A stretch of DNA of 64,000 nucleotides from Halomicrobium salinisoli (GCF_020405185.1 NZ_CP084463.1:1798001-1862000); one strand, 5' to 3'. Positions 42,651 to 52,150 are shown, counted from the first letter of the stretch. Numbers and translations: made by a program. Notes: generated by a model from the letters alone, not told the origin.

Positions 42651-44677
42651 GCACCGACGATCACGTCCGCAAACAGCGGATCGCCGACGGACTGCAAGAG
42701 CCGGTCGACGAGGCCGCGAACCTGGCCGAGCGGCTCGGCCTGTCGCCGTACCCGGTCAACTACTGGATCGTCGACTACGACGAGATGAACGAGCTGATCG
42801 CCTACGGCGGGTTCCAGCAGCGCTACCCGCACTGGCGCTGGGGGATGAAGTACGACCGCCAGCGCAAGCAGGGCCAGTTCCTCGGCGGCAAGGCCTTCGA
42901 GATCGTCAACAACGACGACCCCGCCCACGCCTTCCTCCAGGAGTCCAACGAACTGGCGGACCAGAAGGCCGTGATCACCCACGTCGAGGCCCACGCCGAC
43001 TTCTTCGCCAACAACGAGTGGTTCGGCCTGTTCACCGACCGCGGCGTCGAGCGGGGCGACGGCCGCGGCTGGGGCCCCGACGCCTCCGCGATGCTCGCGC
43101 GCCACGCCGAGACCATCGAGGAGTACATGCAGGACCCGGAGATCGACCGCAGCGAGGTCGAGAAGTGGATCGACCACGTCCTCTGTCTGGAGGACAACAT
43201 CGACCAGCACCAGCCGTACGTCCGGGTGCAGGTCGACGGCGAGGAGCGCCGCTCCGACGAGGAGCTGGCCGACGTCGCCGACCAGCTCGAGGACCTGGAG
43301 CTGTCCGAGGAGGTCCGCCACCAGGTGTTCGACGACGAGTGGCTCGACGACCAGCGCGAGGACGACGAGACCGTCACCTTCCCCGAGGAGCCGGAGAAGG
43401 ACCTGCTGGCCTTCCTCCGCAAGCACGGCCGCCAGTACGACGACGAGGCGGGCAAGGCCGTCGAACTGGAGGACTGGCAGCGGGAGATCCTCGAGATCCT
43501 CCGCCGGGAGTCGTACTACTTCGCCCCCCAGAAGATGACGAAGGTGATGAACGAGGGGTGGGCCGCCTACTGGGAGTCGATGATGATGGGCGAGGAGAAC
43601 TTCGCCGGCGACGACGAGTTCCTCCTCTACGCCGAGCACCAGGCCCGGGTGCTGGGCTCGCCCGGCCTCAACCCCTACAAGCTCGGCAAGGAGCTGTGGG
43701 AGTACGTCGAGAACTCCGTCAACCGCCGCGAGGTCGTCGAGCGGCTCCTGCGCGTCGAGGGCATCACCTGGCGCAACTTCCAGGACGTGATCGACTTCGA
43801 GCGCGTCCAGGAGCTGCTCGAACCCGAGCCGTGGCTGGTGGACGTCCCCGGCCACCTGGACGAACTCGATCCGGACGACCCGCGGGTGGACGCGGAGACG
43901 CTCTCGGCCGCGCAAGAGGGAGATATCGACATCGAGCGGTACCCATGGAAGGTGCTGACCTACGAGGGCATGGTCGAGCGGCACTACTCGCTGGTCAAGC
44001 CCCAGTACCGCGGGTTCGTCTCCCGGATCACCCAGAACGAACTGGAGCGGATCTCGCGGTACATGTTCGACGACGCCCGCTACGACTCGGTCGAGGACGC
44101 GGTCGCCGACGTCGACTACGCCCGCGGCTGGGACCGGATGCGGGAGATCCGCGAGAGCCACAACGACGTCACCTTCCTCGACGAGTTCCTCACCCAGGAG
44201 TTCGTCGACGAGCACAACTACTTCACCTACGAGTACACCCGCGCGGCCGACGAGTACCGCGCCACCTCGACGGACGCCGCCGACGTCAAGAAGAAGCTCC
44301 TGTTGCAGTTCACCAACTTCGGCAAGCCCACCATCACCGTCGCGGACGGCAACTACCGCAACCGCAACGAGCTACTGCTGACCCACCAGTACAACGGCGT
44401 CGTGCTGGACATGGAGCAGGCGAAGGACACGCTCGAGCGCGTCTTCCAGCTGTGGGGCCGGCCCGTCAACCTCCTGACCATCGACAAGGAGTACGACGAG
44501 CACGACGTCGAGGTCGCCCGCCGGCGCGACCGCGAGCCAGAGCCCGAGGAGGTCGGCAAGCGACTGCGCTACGACGGCGAAGCGGTCACGGTCGAGCAGG
44601 TCGACTGGTCCGCCGTCGAGCACCTCGCGGCCGACGACGTCGACTACGACACCAAGCCCGACGAGTGGCTCGCCTGA
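42647..44677 (+). CDS. SpoVR family protein (YcgB-like)
   Basis: A 676-residue acidic protein of the SpoVR/YcgB family. Typical features are [20 protein letters not shown] near the N-terminus, [15 protein letters not shown], and [20 protein letters not shown] in the middle, with [21 protein letters not shown] near the C-terminus. SpoVR is needed for spore cortex in Bacillus, but YcgB acts in stress in Gram-negatives, and archaea do not form such spores. In haloarchaea it is the fixed partner of PrkA/YeaH. It ends the operon; a T-run at 44686-44691 follows. Biochemical activity is unknown. Confidence 0.92.
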   Translation: MSTDDHVRKQRIADGLQEPVDEAANLAERLGLSPYPVNYWIVDYDEMNELIAYGGFQQRYPHWRWGMKYDRQRKQGQFLGGKAFEIVNNDDPAHAFLQESNELADQKAVITHVEAHADFFANNEWFGLFTDRGVERGDGRGWGPDASAMLARHAETIEEYMQDPEIDRSEVEKWIDHVLCLEDNIDQHQPYVRVQVDGEERRSDEELADVADQLEDLELSEEVRHQVFDDEWLDDQREDDETVTFPEEPEKDLLAFLRKHGRQYDDEAGKAVELEDWQREILEILRRESYYFAPQKMTKVMNEGWAAYWESMMMGEENFAGDDEFLLYAEHQARVLGSPGLNPYKLGKELWEYVENSVNRREVVERLLRVEGITWRNFQDVIDFERVQELLEPEPWLVDVPGHLDELDPDDPRVDAETLSAAQEGDIDIERYPWKVLTYEGMVERHYSLVKPQYRGFVSRITQNELERISRYMFDDARYDSVEDAVADVDYARGWDRMREIRESHNDVTFLDEFLTQEFVDEHNYFTYEYTRAADEYRATSTDAADVKKKLLLQFTNFGKPTITVADGNYRNRNELLLTHQYNGVVLDMEQAKDTLERVFQLWGRPVNLLTIDKEYDEHDVEVARRRDREPEPEEVGKRLRYDGEAVTVEQVDWSAVEHLAADDVDYDTKPDEWLA

Positions 44678-44685
44678 TCGGGCCG

Positions 44686-44691
44686 TTTTTT
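44686..44691 (+). terminator. T-run after the PrkA/SpoVR operon
   Basis: Six T residues nine bases after the SpoVR stop; a plausible archaeal terminator. It also lies 26-31 bases before the next ATG and could be part of that gene's promoter instead. Confidence 0.4.
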
Positions 44692-44716
44692 CAGGAGTCC
44701 CGGCCTACCGCCGCCC

Positions 44717-45097
44717 ATGCCCACGTTCACTGTCGAGACGGATCGCCGGCTCCAGGTCGTCGACGTGACCGATCGGGTGCGCGAGGCGCTCCCCGACGAC
44801 GCCGAGGGAACGGCGACCGTCTTCTCCCGGCACACGACCGCCGGCGTCGCCGTCAACGAGGCCGAGTCGCGCCTGCTGGGCGACTACGAGGCGATGCTCG
44901 CCGACCTCGTGCCCGACGAGGGGTGGGACCACGACGAGCTGGACGGCAACGCGGACTCCCACCTGCGCTCGCTGCTCGTGGGCGCGAGCGAGACGGTGCC
45001 CGTCGACGACGGCGACCTGGCGCTCGGCACGTGGCAGTCGGTCCTGCTCGTCGAGTGCGACGGCCCGCGGACCCGGACGGTCGAGGTGCGGGCCTGA
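44717..45097 (+). CDS. YjbQ / UPF0047 family protein
   Basis: A 126-residue beta-barrel-like protein. Conserved motifs are VFSRHTTAGVAVNEAE and WDHDELDGNADSHLRSLL, then LGTWQSVLLVECDGPRTR. The His and Asp residues in these motifs form the putative active or metal-binding site. Bacterial YjbQ has weak thiamin-phosphate synthase activity, but its true role is unclear. Full family length. Likely cytosolic. It follows the SpoVR operon after 39 bases. Confidence 0.9.
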   Translation: MPTFTVETDRRLQVVDVTDRVREALPDDAEGTATVFSRHTTAGVAVNEAESRLLGDYEAMLADLVPDEGWDHDELDGNADSHLRSLLVGASETVPVDDGDLALGTWQSVLLVECDGPRTRTVEVRA

Positions 45098-45217
45098 CGA
45101 GCACTCGGGCGTGGCTCCGGTCACTCGTCGGATCACCACGGGACTGCGGCCGATCGGTCTCCAGATAATATTTAAACCCTTCGACGGTCTGCGTCGGACT
45201 GCGGTCGACTGTCCGGT

Positions 45218-46483
45218 ATGAAGGGGACGAGGGACAGTCGTTCAGGTGCGCAGATGCCACCAGCAGACGAGCCCTCCAGGCCGACGCGACGCTCGCTCCT
45301 CAGAGCGGGCGCGGCGGCCGCGACGACACTGACGACGAGCGCCGCGGGGTGTACCAGCCTCCCGCCGCTCGGTAGCAAGCCCACCTACGGACGCGTGGAC
45401 GTTCCCGACGCGGGCGCCCCAGACTACCGGCGGTGGCTCCCGTCCCAGTCGGTCGTCGAGACGGACGACGACTGGCTGATCACGTACGCCGAACCGGGAC
45501 CGTTCGACGGCCCCGTCCCCGAGGAGTTCGTGGCCCGCAGGGGCTTCCAGAGGTCCGAGCTGGACCACTTCGGGATTGGGTACGAGAACTACGATCGACT
45601 CGTCACCACCAACCTCGCGACGGTGATCGAGGCCGAGTTCGCCGCCGACGAAGTGGCGTCGACGCTCGGAGAGACGAGGTACGAACCGGACGGGTCCTAC
45701 CGCGACTACGACCTGTACGCCCGGTCGGACGTCCCCCGGCGCGCGGCGGTCCGCGATGGCGTGATCGTCTGGACGAGCGCCGAACACCACCGAGCGGCGG
45801 ACCTGGAGGCCACCGTCGACGCGGGACGTGGCGACGTCGAGCGGTACCACGAGGCCGACGACGCCTTCGCGGCGGTCACCGAGGCCGTCGGCGCAAGTCG
45901 AATGCTGTTCGTCGGCGGCGGCCACCCCGGACTCGCCACGGAGTACGCGGAGATGGGCGCGGACGCCTTCAGGATCGGCGACGCCGCGTACCAGGTCCTG
46001 ATCGAGCGGTACCCCGAGGACCGGGCCGTCTCCGCGGAGCGGATCAGACGGATCCTCGAAGAGCAGCCACACGAGCTCACGTCCGAAGCGGAGACGCCCG
46101 ACGTCGCGGTCGACGGCCGCCACGCCACCGTCGAGGCGCGCGTCCCGCTGGCGCCGGACCGGGACCGCGATCCGATCCGCGATCCGCCGCAGGTCACCTG
46201 GGGCGGCTCCTTCGACGCCGAGACGCGGACCGTGACGATCCATCACGAGGTCGGCGAGCGAGTCGACGCGGACCTGCTGTGGTACGACGTCGACCGGCCC
46301 GACGACTACGGCGAGATCGAGCGGATTCCGCTGTGGCCCGACGGGGGCACCGTGGGGCCGGGCGACGAGGCGACGGTCGACCTCAGCGACAGCCCGGACG
46401 CCGTCGGCGTGCAGGTGGAGTACGGCACCGAGAGCGTCGGGTCGCAGACCCTGTTCTACTATCCGCTGGAGGGGAGCGAATGA
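45218..46483 (+). CDS. Tat lipoprotein of unknown function
   Basis: A 421-residue exported lipoprotein. The N-terminus has a twin Arg (RPTRRSLLRAGAA) and a lipobox with Cys at about residue 45 (SAAGCTS). The mature part is a mixed alpha/beta domain without recognised catalytic motif; blocks are DYRRWLPSQSVVETDD, YDRLVTTNLATVIEAEF, VIVWTSAEHHRAADLEA, and a C-terminal beta region with VTIHHEVGERVDADLLWYDVD. TATA-like ATAATATTTAAAC lies at 45166-45178. A haloarchaea-specific family; function unknown. It precedes a HTH/membrane pair. Confidence 0.8.
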   Translation: MKGTRDSRSGAQMPPADEPSRPTRRSLLRAGAAAATTLTTSAAGCTSLPPLGSKPTYGRVDVPDAGAPDYRRWLPSQSVVETDDDWLITYAEPGPFDGPVPEEFVARRGFQRSELDHFGIGYENYDRLVTTNLATVIEAEFAADEVASTLGETRYEPDGSYRDYDLYARSDVPRRAAVRDGVIVWTSAEHHRAADLEATVDAGRGDVERYHEADDAFAAVTEAVGASRMLFVGGGHPGLATEYAEMGADAFRIGDAAYQVLIERYPEDRAVSAERIRRILEEQPHELTSEAETPDVAVDGRHATVEARVPLAPDRDRDPIRDPPQVTWGGSFDAETRTVTIHHEVGERVDADLLWYDVDRPDDYGEIERIPLWPDGGTVGPGDEATVDLSDSPDAVGVQVEYGTESVGSQTLFYYPLEGSE

Positions 46484-46563
46484 GCGCGGCCGCGCGTTCA
46501 AACCGACGCAGTCAGACCGCCTCGGGACCTCGGCCGGCCGAGAGCAAGTTATTTCCCCCACGT

Positions 46564-46923
46564 ATGACAGAGGACGCTGTGAGCGAGGACGCCGACCTGG
46601 CCGACGTCGTCGGACTGCTGGACGACGAGCACGTCCGGTCCATCCTCGTCGCGACGAGCGCGGAACCGCTGTCGGCGAAGGAACTGGGCGAGCGCTGCGA
46701 CGTCTCGGTGTCGTCCATCTACCGCCGGGTCGACGAACTGCGCGATATCGACCTCCTCGAGGAGCGCACACGGCCCCGCAGCGACGGCCACCACGAGACC
46801 GTCTACGTCTCCGCGCTCGACCGGTTCGAGCTGACCATCCGGGACGGCGACCTGGACTGGACGGTCGACCGGGCCGGCGACGACGTCGCCGACGAGCTGT
46901 CCAGAATGTGGGGGAACTTCTGA
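46564..46923 (+). CDS. Winged-helix (HTH_20/ArsR-like) regulator
   Basis: A 119-residue DNA-binding protein: LADVVGLLDDEHVRSILVAT, SAKELGERCDVSVSSIYRRVDEL (recognition helix) and VYVSALDRFELTIRDGDL. No sensor domain. It overlaps the next gene (ATGA), a membrane protein, giving the haloarchaeal regulator/membrane pair arrangement. AGTTATTTCC at 46548-46557 is TATA-like but only about 10 bases before this ATG; translation might instead start at the GTG at 46579, which fits a leaderless transcript. Target unknown. Confidence 0.82.
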   Translation: MTEDAVSEDADLADVVGLLDDEHVRSILVATSAEPLSAKELGERCDVSVSSIYRRVDELRDIDLLEERTRPRSDGHHETVYVSALDRFELTIRDGDLDWTVDRAGDDVADELSRMWGNF

Positions 46924-47240
46924 TGACGGGGTTCACCTCGGCCGTCGGCCTCGCGGCCGGCGCCGCGGCGACCGGGTCGGCCCTCGTCGGCCTCTACATC
47001 GGCGGCCACGCCTACCGCGGCCTGCGCCGCAACGACGACCCCTCCATGCGGTACCTCTCGGCCGGGATGATCATCCTGTTCGGCGTGACCTACGTCGCGG
47101 CGCTCGTCGGCCAGGGGCTGATCACCTTCCGGGTCGTCCCGATCCGGTACCAGAACGTGTTCCGCCTCGTGGTCCGGGTCCTCCAACTGACCGGGCTGGT
47201 CACCATCGCGTACTCGCTGCGCGTCGCGACCCGGGAGTGA
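46923..47240 (+). CDS. Small membrane protein paired with HTH regulator (DUF7521-like)
   Basis: A 105-residue protein with three predicted membrane helices (about 3-22, 46-66, 82-99): GFTSAVGLAAGAAATGSALVG, LSAGMIILFGVTYVAALVG and FRLVVRVLQLTGLVTIAY. The first loop has GGHAYRGLRRNDDPSMRYL. It overlaps the regulator by one codon (ATGA), so the two are co-translated. Such pairs are common in haloarchaea and may act as a membrane-signal switch, but that is inference. The 3' flank carries a 27-bp tandem repeat. Confidence 0.78.
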   Translation: MTGFTSAVGLAAGAAATGSALVGLYIGGHAYRGLRRNDDPSMRYLSAGMIILFGVTYVAALVGQGLITFRVVPIRYQNVFRLVVRVLQLTGLVTIAYSLRVATRE

Positions 47241-47251
47241 TCGGACTCGGT

Positions 47252-47359
47252 CCCCGCTGACGCTCCTGCCGTCTGCCGCCCCGCTGACGCTCCAGTCGCC
47301 CGCCGCCCCGCTGGCGCTCCCACCGCCCGTCGCTCCGCTGGCGCTTCGGCCCTCCGTTC
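47252..47359 (+). repeat. 27-bp tandem repeat, four units
   Basis: Units start at 47252, 47279, 47306 and 47333 and share CYCCGCTGRCGCTYC at the beginning of each. The rest of each unit varies. The fourth unit also shares CGCTTCGGCCCTCC with a hairpin region at 21193-21206, and GGTCCCCGCTGA occurs at 1529, 21181 and 47249. Open frames across it are artefacts of the repeat. Confidence 0.65.
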
Positions 47360-47423
47360 GCGGCGTCGCAGGCACCGTCGCGACGCCGCGTTCCCTCCAT
47401 CGCTTCCGCCGTTCCGTCGCCTC

Positions 47424-49421
47424 TCACTCCCCGTAGATCCGCTCTATCGCGTCGGCGTGGCGCTCCCAGATCTCCGCCCGTCGCTTCTTCAGCGACGGCG
47501 TGAGCAGGCCGTTATCGGCCGTCCACGGCCCGGCAACGAGGGCGAATTCGCGGACCTTCGCCGGCCGGTCGAGGCCGGCGTTGACGTCGTCGACGGCCTC
47601 GCCGATCCACTCGCGGACCCGCTCGTCGCGACACAGCGCCGCGCGGTCGTCGGGGAGGTCCAGTCCCTCCCGATCGGCCCACCGCCGGACCGCCGCGACG
47701 TTCGGGACGATCAGCGCGCCGACGCGGCTGCGCCCGTCGCCGACGAGCATGCTCTGGTCGATCCGGTCGCTCGTCGCGAGGGCGTCCTCGACGGGCCGTG
47801 GCGCGACGTTCTTCCCCGTCGAGAGCACGAACAGGTCGGTCAGCCGGTCGTGGAAGACGAGGTAGCCGTCGCCCGTCCGTTCGACGACGTCGCCGGTGCG
47901 GAGCCAGGGCCCCTCGCCCCCCACTGCGGAGCGGCCAGTGGCCCCGCCGTCGGACTCGACGGCCGCGGCGGGGGCCGGCGCCTCGTCGGCGAACGTCTCG
48001 GCGGTCGCCTCCGGGCGGTTCCAGTAGCCGTCGGCGACGTTCGGACCGCGGACGAGCAGCTCGCCCACCTCGCCGTCGGCGTCGAAGTCCTCGGCGTCGA
48101 CGACCGACGAATCGATCCGGACGTCGGCGCCAGGGACCGGCGGTCCCAGCGTCCCCGGGCGGACGTCGTCCGGCGGATTGACCGAGACGACCGGTGACGC
48201 CTCGGTGAGGCCGTACCCCTCCAGGATCGGTACGCCCATCCCGACGTAGGTCTCGCACAGCGCCGTCGGGAGGCTCCCGCCGCCGCTGATCATGAACCCC
48301 AGTTCCCCGCCGAGCGCTTCGCGGACGTCGCCGTAGACGAGGCGGTCCGCGACGGCGTGGCGGGCCCGCAGCCACGGTCCGGGGTCGTCGGCTCGCGCCC
48401 ACTCGCGGGCGACGTCGACCGCCCAGGAGAAGACGCGCTCGCCCAGCGGCGACTCGCCGGCCCGCTCGCGCATCCCGTCGAAGAGGCGCTCGTAGAGGCG
48501 GGGAACGGCTGCGCCGGCGTTCGGTCGGATCGCCGCGAGGTCGTCGGCGAACGTCGCCGGCGACGCCGCGTAGCCGACCGTCGCGCCGGCGCCGAACATC
48601 AGGAAGTGGCCCACGAGGCGCTCGAAGACGTGCGCCAGCGGCAGGACGGAGACCGTCGTCGTGTCGGCCGACAGCGCCGGGACGTCCGGGCCCCGTTCGG
48701 GCCCGGGACCGAGCCGGCGGTACATCTGGTCGGCGTTGGCCCGGAAGTTCCGGTGGGTGAGCCGCACGCCCTTCGGCTCGCCGGTCGTCCCCGACGTGTA
48801 GACGAGGCTGGCCAGGTCCGAGGCGTCCCGCTCGGCGAGCCACGACCGGTAGGTGTCCTCGTCGTAGGCGTCCGCGCCGCGCTCGTAGACGTCGGCCAGC
48901 GTCCGGGCGTCCGCGTCGACGTCGTCCATCGCGACGGCGAACGCGACGGGCAGGTCGTCCTCGACCGCGCGGACCCGCTCCAGTTGCTCGGCGCCGCCGA
49001 CCACGACGCCGCTCGCGCCGGGGTCCGCCAGCAGGTGCCGCACCTGCTCGGTCGAGGCGCCCGTGTAGACGGTCGTCACGACGGCGCCCGCGGCCAGCAG
49101 CGCGAAGTCGGTCAGCGCCCACTCCATTCGCGTGTCCGCGTAGATGGCGACGCGGTCGCCGGGCTCGACGCCCAGGTCGCGGAAGCCGGCCGCCAGCCGG
49201 CGGACGACCGACCGCATCTCCGCGTAGGTGAGCGCCTCGTACTCGCCCCGGAGCGGGCGCGGGACGGCCGTCCCGGTCAGCGAGCGGCCGCCGACGCCCT
49301 TGTACAGCTGCGCGGCGCGGTCGGCGTTCCGGTCCGCGCTCGCCTCGAACAGCTCCGGAATCGTCCCGTCGTGGGCCGCGAGCGCACCCTCGCCCCGGTC
49401 GCGGGGCCCGTCATCGGACAT
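47424..49421 (-). CDS. Long-chain acyl-CoA synthetase (AMP-dependent)
   Basis: A 665-residue adenylate-forming enzyme that activates a carboxylic acid with ATP and transfers it to CoA. The AMP-binding P-loop is VYTSGTTGEPKGVRLTHRNF, with the acyl-pocket motif EGYGLTEASPVVSVN and the hinge WLRTGDVVERTGDGYLVFHDRL. The lysine-bearing C-terminal motif is LVVL-type FVLSTGKNVAPRPVEDAL. Size and N-terminal part match long-chain fatty-acid CoA ligases; the substrate chain length is not known. In haloarchaea it could act on fatty acids from the environment. Confidence 0.9.
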   Translation of the reverse strand: MSDDGPRDRGEGALAAHDGTIPELFEASADRNADRAAQLYKGVGGRSLTGTAVPRPLRGEYEALTYAEMRSVVRRLAAGFRDLGVEPGDRVAIYADTRMEWALTDFALLAAGAVVTTVYTGASTEQVRHLLADPGASGVVVGGAEQLERVRAVEDDLPVAFAVAMDDVDADARTLADVYERGADAYDEDTYRSWLAERDASDLASLVYTSGTTGEPKGVRLTHRNFRANADQMYRRLGPGPERGPDVPALSADTTTVSVLPLAHVFERLVGHFLMFGAGATVGYAASPATFADDLAAIRPNAGAAVPRLYERLFDGMRERAGESPLGERVFSWAVDVAREWARADDPGPWLRARHAVADRLVYGDVREALGGELGFMISGGGSLPTALCETYVGMGVPILEGYGLTEASPVVSVNPPDDVRPGTLGPPVPGADVRIDSSVVDAEDFDADGEVGELLVRGPNVADGYWNRPEATAETFADEAPAPAAAVESDGGATGRSAVGGEGPWLRTGDVVERTGDGYLVFHDRLTDLFVLSTGKNVAPRPVEDALATSDRIDQSMLVGDGRSRVGALIVPNVAAVRRWADREGLDLPDDRAALCRDERVREWIGEAVDDVNAGLDRPAKVREFALVAGPWTADNGLLTPSLKKRRAEIWERHADAIERIYGE

Positions 49422-49676
49422 ACGGGGTGGCTAGGCGGACGGCCGTGAAATACGTGGGGGAACGGCAATCGCCGGCGGCCGGACGCCGCCGGTTGGACGG
49501 CATTCCTGGCCTCGGCTCGCGCCGGGAGACTCCCGCTGGTCGTCTGTCGAGCCCTGACTCGCTCCGCTCGGCAGGACGCCGGAGAGCAAAGCTCTCCGTG
49601 CCCAGTCTCGCTTCGCTCGCGTGGATGCCAGCAGATTCAACCGTCAGTGCCCCCTCCACCGAAGGGAGAAGCCAGT

Positions 49677-50567
49677 ATGTCGGCGACGTCGATCGGACTC
49701 GGGCTCGCGGCGCTCGCAGCGGTCGCGCTGGCGGTCCAGAGCCTCGCGGTCCGGCTGGGCACGCGGACGCGCACGGTCACCGACGTCGTGGCCGTCATCT
49801 TCGCGATCAACCTGGCGGTGCTGGTGCCCGCCACGGCGGTCGTCTACGGCGGCGACCTCGGGCTCACGCCGACCGCGACCGCCGCCTTCGCCGCCGGTGG
49901 GATCCTGGGATCGCTGCTGGCCCGGTACGCCCTCTTCGTCGGGATCGAACGGCTGGGCGCGAGCAGGGCGGAGCCGCTGAAGTCGACGTTCCCGCTCGTG
50001 GCCGTCATCGGCGCCGTCGTCTGGCTCCGGGAGTCGCTGACGCCGTCGCTGGTCGCCGGCGTCGCCCTCCTCGTCGGCGGCGCGGTCGCGGTGTCCTGGG
50101 ACGCCCGCGCGAGTTCCGCCACCGCGGCCGGGCGCCGGGCGCTGGCCGACCTCCGCTTCCCGCTGGCCGCGGCCCTGCTGCTGGGGATCGACCCCGTCTT
50201 CACCGCGGTCGGGCTCGGAGCGGGGACGCCGTCGGTCGTCGGGGTAACCGTCCGCGTCCTCGCGGCGGCCGCCGCGTTCGGGCTGTACCTCGCCTGGCGC
50301 CGGCTCCGCGGCGGGCGACGCCTCCGGGTCGGGCGGAACCGGTGGCTCGTCCTCGCCGGACTCGCCAACACGCTGTACCTCGGGGCGTACCTCGCGGCGC
50401 TCGACCGGGCGCCCGTCTCCGTGGTCGCGCCGATTCTCGGGGCGAGCCCGCTGCTCGTCCTCGTCGGATCGGCCCTCTTCGTCCAGAGCGAGGAGCGGGT
50501 GACCCCCCGGCTGGGCGCGGCGGTCGCCGTGCTCGTCGCGGGCGTCGTGCTCGTCCTGCGAGGGTGA
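49677..50567 (+). CDS. EamA/DMT-family transporter
   Basis: A 296-residue protein with about ten membrane helices arranged as two EamA repeats. Features are FAINLAVLVPATAVVYGG, the repeat-ending motif FPLVAVIGAVVWLRESLTPSLVAGVALLVGG, and its second copy ILGASPLLVLVGSALFVQSEERVTPR. DMT transporters export amino acids, nucleobases or other metabolites; the substrate is unknown. The ATG at 49677 (MSATSIGLGL) starts the first helix. Upstream 49440-49676 contains the hairpin GGAGAGC/GCTCTCC. Confidence 0.86.
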   Translation: MSATSIGLGLAALAAVALAVQSLAVRLGTRTRTVTDVVAVIFAINLAVLVPATAVVYGGDLGLTPTATAAFAAGGILGSLLARYALFVGIERLGASRAEPLKSTFPLVAVIGAVVWLRESLTPSLVAGVALLVGGAVAVSWDARASSATAAGRRALADLRFPLAAALLLGIDPVFTAVGLGAGTPSVVGVTVRVLAAAAAFGLYLAWRRLRGGRRLRVGRNRWLVLAGLANTLYLGAYLAALDRAPVSVVAPILGASPLLVLVGSALFVQSEERVTPRLGAAVAVLVAGVVLVLRG

Positions 50568-50638
50568 GAGCGTGGCCCCGCACCGTCGGCCTCCGGGGCT
50601 CGAACCGGATACCGAGCGGCTGGCTCCGTTCGGGAACG

Positions 50639-50645
50639 CATATAC
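50639..50645 (+). promoter_or_regulatory. TATA-like box of nop5-flpA
   Basis: CATATAC lies 25-31 bases before the nop5 ATG, which supports a leaderless transcript for the rRNA/tRNA methylation operon. Confidence 0.55.
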
Positions 50646-50669
50646 AACGGGGGAGACTACGGGCGGGTA

Positions 50670-51521
50670 ATGACCGACACTCCGGACCGCGGGTGGTTCG
50701 CGGACCTGGACCCCGACGCGCCCGATTCCGCCGGCGACGCGATACGGGACGGATCGGCCGACGAACCGGCCGACTGGCCGCAGCTGGCCGTCGAGAGCGG
50801 CTTCGCCGACGACGAAGGCGACTACTACGACCGCCTCCGCGAGGCGACGACGGCGGCGACCCGCGAGGCGGTCCGGGAGCAGGCCGGGGCCGGCGATCAG
50901 CAACTGATCCACGCCGTCCGGGCCGTGGACGACTGCGAGCGCACGGCCAACGAACTGGCCGAGCGAGTCGCGGAGTGGGCAGAGAGCCTGTACGACGACG
51001 CCGGCGCCGGCGTCGAGTACGCCCGACAGGTCGCCGAGCGAGAGCCGGAGGGCCCCGGCGAGGAGCGCCTGATCGCGCTGGCGGAGCGGGTCGCGGACCT
51101 GGCCGACGAGGCCGAGGCGCTGCGCGAGCGGATCGAACGGTCCGCGCCCGAGGTGGCCCCGAACCTCTCGGCGCTGGCGGGGCCGGTACTCGCTGCCCGG
51201 CTCATCTCGCTGGCCGGCGGGCTGGAGTCGCTGGCGAAGAAGCCCAGCGGGACCGTGCAGGTACTCGGCGCGGAGGAGGCCCTGTTCGCCCACCTCCGCG
51301 GGAACGCGCCCTCGCCCAAGCACGGGATCATCTTCACGCACGAGGCGGTCCGCGGAACCGACCCCGAACACCGCGGGTCGGCGGCGCGGGCGCTGGCGGG
51401 CAAGCTCTCGATCGCGGCCCGGATCGACCACTACAGCGGCGACCTCCGGCCGGAGCTACAGGACGACCTGGCCGAGCGCATCGACAGGATTCAGTCCCGC
51501 ACCGGGGGTGACGACGCGTGA
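50670..51521 (+). CDS. NOP5/NOP56 C/D-box RNP scaffold protein
   Basis: A 283-residue protein of the archaeal box C/D sRNP. The Nop domain is present (LAGPVLAARLISLAGGLESLAKKPSGTVQVLGAEEALFAHLRG) and is preceded by a coiled-coil region (RVADLADEAEALRERIERSAPEV) that dimerises the particle. The N-terminal domain binds fibrillarin, whose gene follows with a GTGA overlap. The complex guides 2'-O-methylation of rRNA and tRNA. The N-terminal part (about 1-70) is acidic. Confidence 0.93.
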   Translation: MTDTPDRGWFADLDPDAPDSAGDAIRDGSADEPADWPQLAVESGFADDEGDYYDRLREATTAATREAVREQAGAGDQQLIHAVRAVDDCERTANELAERVAEWAESLYDDAGAGVEYARQVAEREPEGPGEERLIALAERVADLADEAEALRERIERSAPEVAPNLSALAGPVLAARLISLAGGLESLAKKPSGTVQVLGAEEALFAHLRGNAPSPKHGIIFTHEAVRGTDPEHRGSAARALAGKLSIAARIDHYSGDLRPELQDDLAERIDRIQSRTGGDDA

Positions 51522-52150
51522 GCCTGCCCGACGGCGTCGACCGGCGCGACATCGACGGTCAGGAGTCGCTCTCGACCCGCGGCGACCCCGTCTACGGCGA
51601 GGCGACCGACGGCGAGTGGCGCCGGTGGAACCCCCACCGATCAAAGCTCGGCGCGATGCTGGAGCTGGGGATGGACACCGGGCTGACGGGCGGCGAGACG
51701 GTCCTGTACCTGGGCGCCGCAGCGGGGACGACCGTCAGCCACGTCGCCGACTTCGCGGGCCCGACCTACGCCGTGGAGTTCGCTCCCCGGCCCGCCTCGG
51801 ACCTGCTGGACGCCGCCGAGCCCCGCGACAACCTCTTCCCGCTGCTCAAGGACGCCCGCGAGCCCGAGACGTACGCCCACGTCGTCGAGCCCGTCGACGT
51901 CGTCGTCCAGGACGTCGCGACGCGCGGACAGGCCCTGGTCGCGCGGCGCAACGGACTGTTCCTCCGCGACGACGGCCGCCTCCTGCTGGCGATCAAGGCC
52001 CGCAGCGAGGACGTCACCCGCGAGCCCGGCGACGTGTTCGAGGACGTCCTCGACGACCTTCGGGAGGACTACGAGGTGCTGGAGACCGAGCGGCTGTCGC
52101 CCTTCCACGACGACCACCTCGGCGTCGTCGCGCGGCCCAGGACAGAATAG
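51518..52150 (+). CDS. flpA: Fibrillarin-like rRNA/tRNA 2'-O-methyltransferase
   Basis: A 210-residue SAM-dependent methyltransferase of box C/D RNPs. The SAM-binding motif is VLYLGAAAGTTVSHVAD; the catalytic Lys-Asp-Lys tetrad motifs are seen as EWRRWNPHRSKLGAM and IKARSEDVTREP. It starts with GTG overlapping the nop5 stop (GTGA), so translation is coupled. Together with nop5 it forms the archaeal 2'-O-methylation machinery. The intergenic repeat pair lies immediately downstream. Confidence 0.95.
   Translation: MSLPDGVDRRDIDGQESLSTRGDPVYGEATDGEWRRWNPHRSKLGAMLELGMDTGLTGGETVLYLGAAAGTTVSHVADFAGPTYAVEFAPRPASDLLDAAEPRDNLFPLLKDAREPETYAHVVEPVDVVVQDVATRGQALVARRNGLFLRDDGRLLLAIKARSEDVTREPGDVFEDVLDDLREDYEVLETERLSPFHDDHLGVVARPRTE

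Noticed and set aside
42647..44677. Evidence of sporulation from the SpoVR gene
   Set aside because: SpoVR/YcgB and PrkA are widespread stress proteins in organisms that do not form spores; nothing else spore-related is present.
47200..47427. A small Arg/Gln/Gly-rich open frame on the minus strand over the 27-bp repeat
   Set aside because: Its periodic sequence simply mirrors the tandem repeat; no independent start signal.
49644..51431. A 595-codon minus-strand frame opposite the EamA and nop5 genes
   Set aside because: Composition-driven shadow; EamA and NOP5 are certain from their motifs and TATA box.
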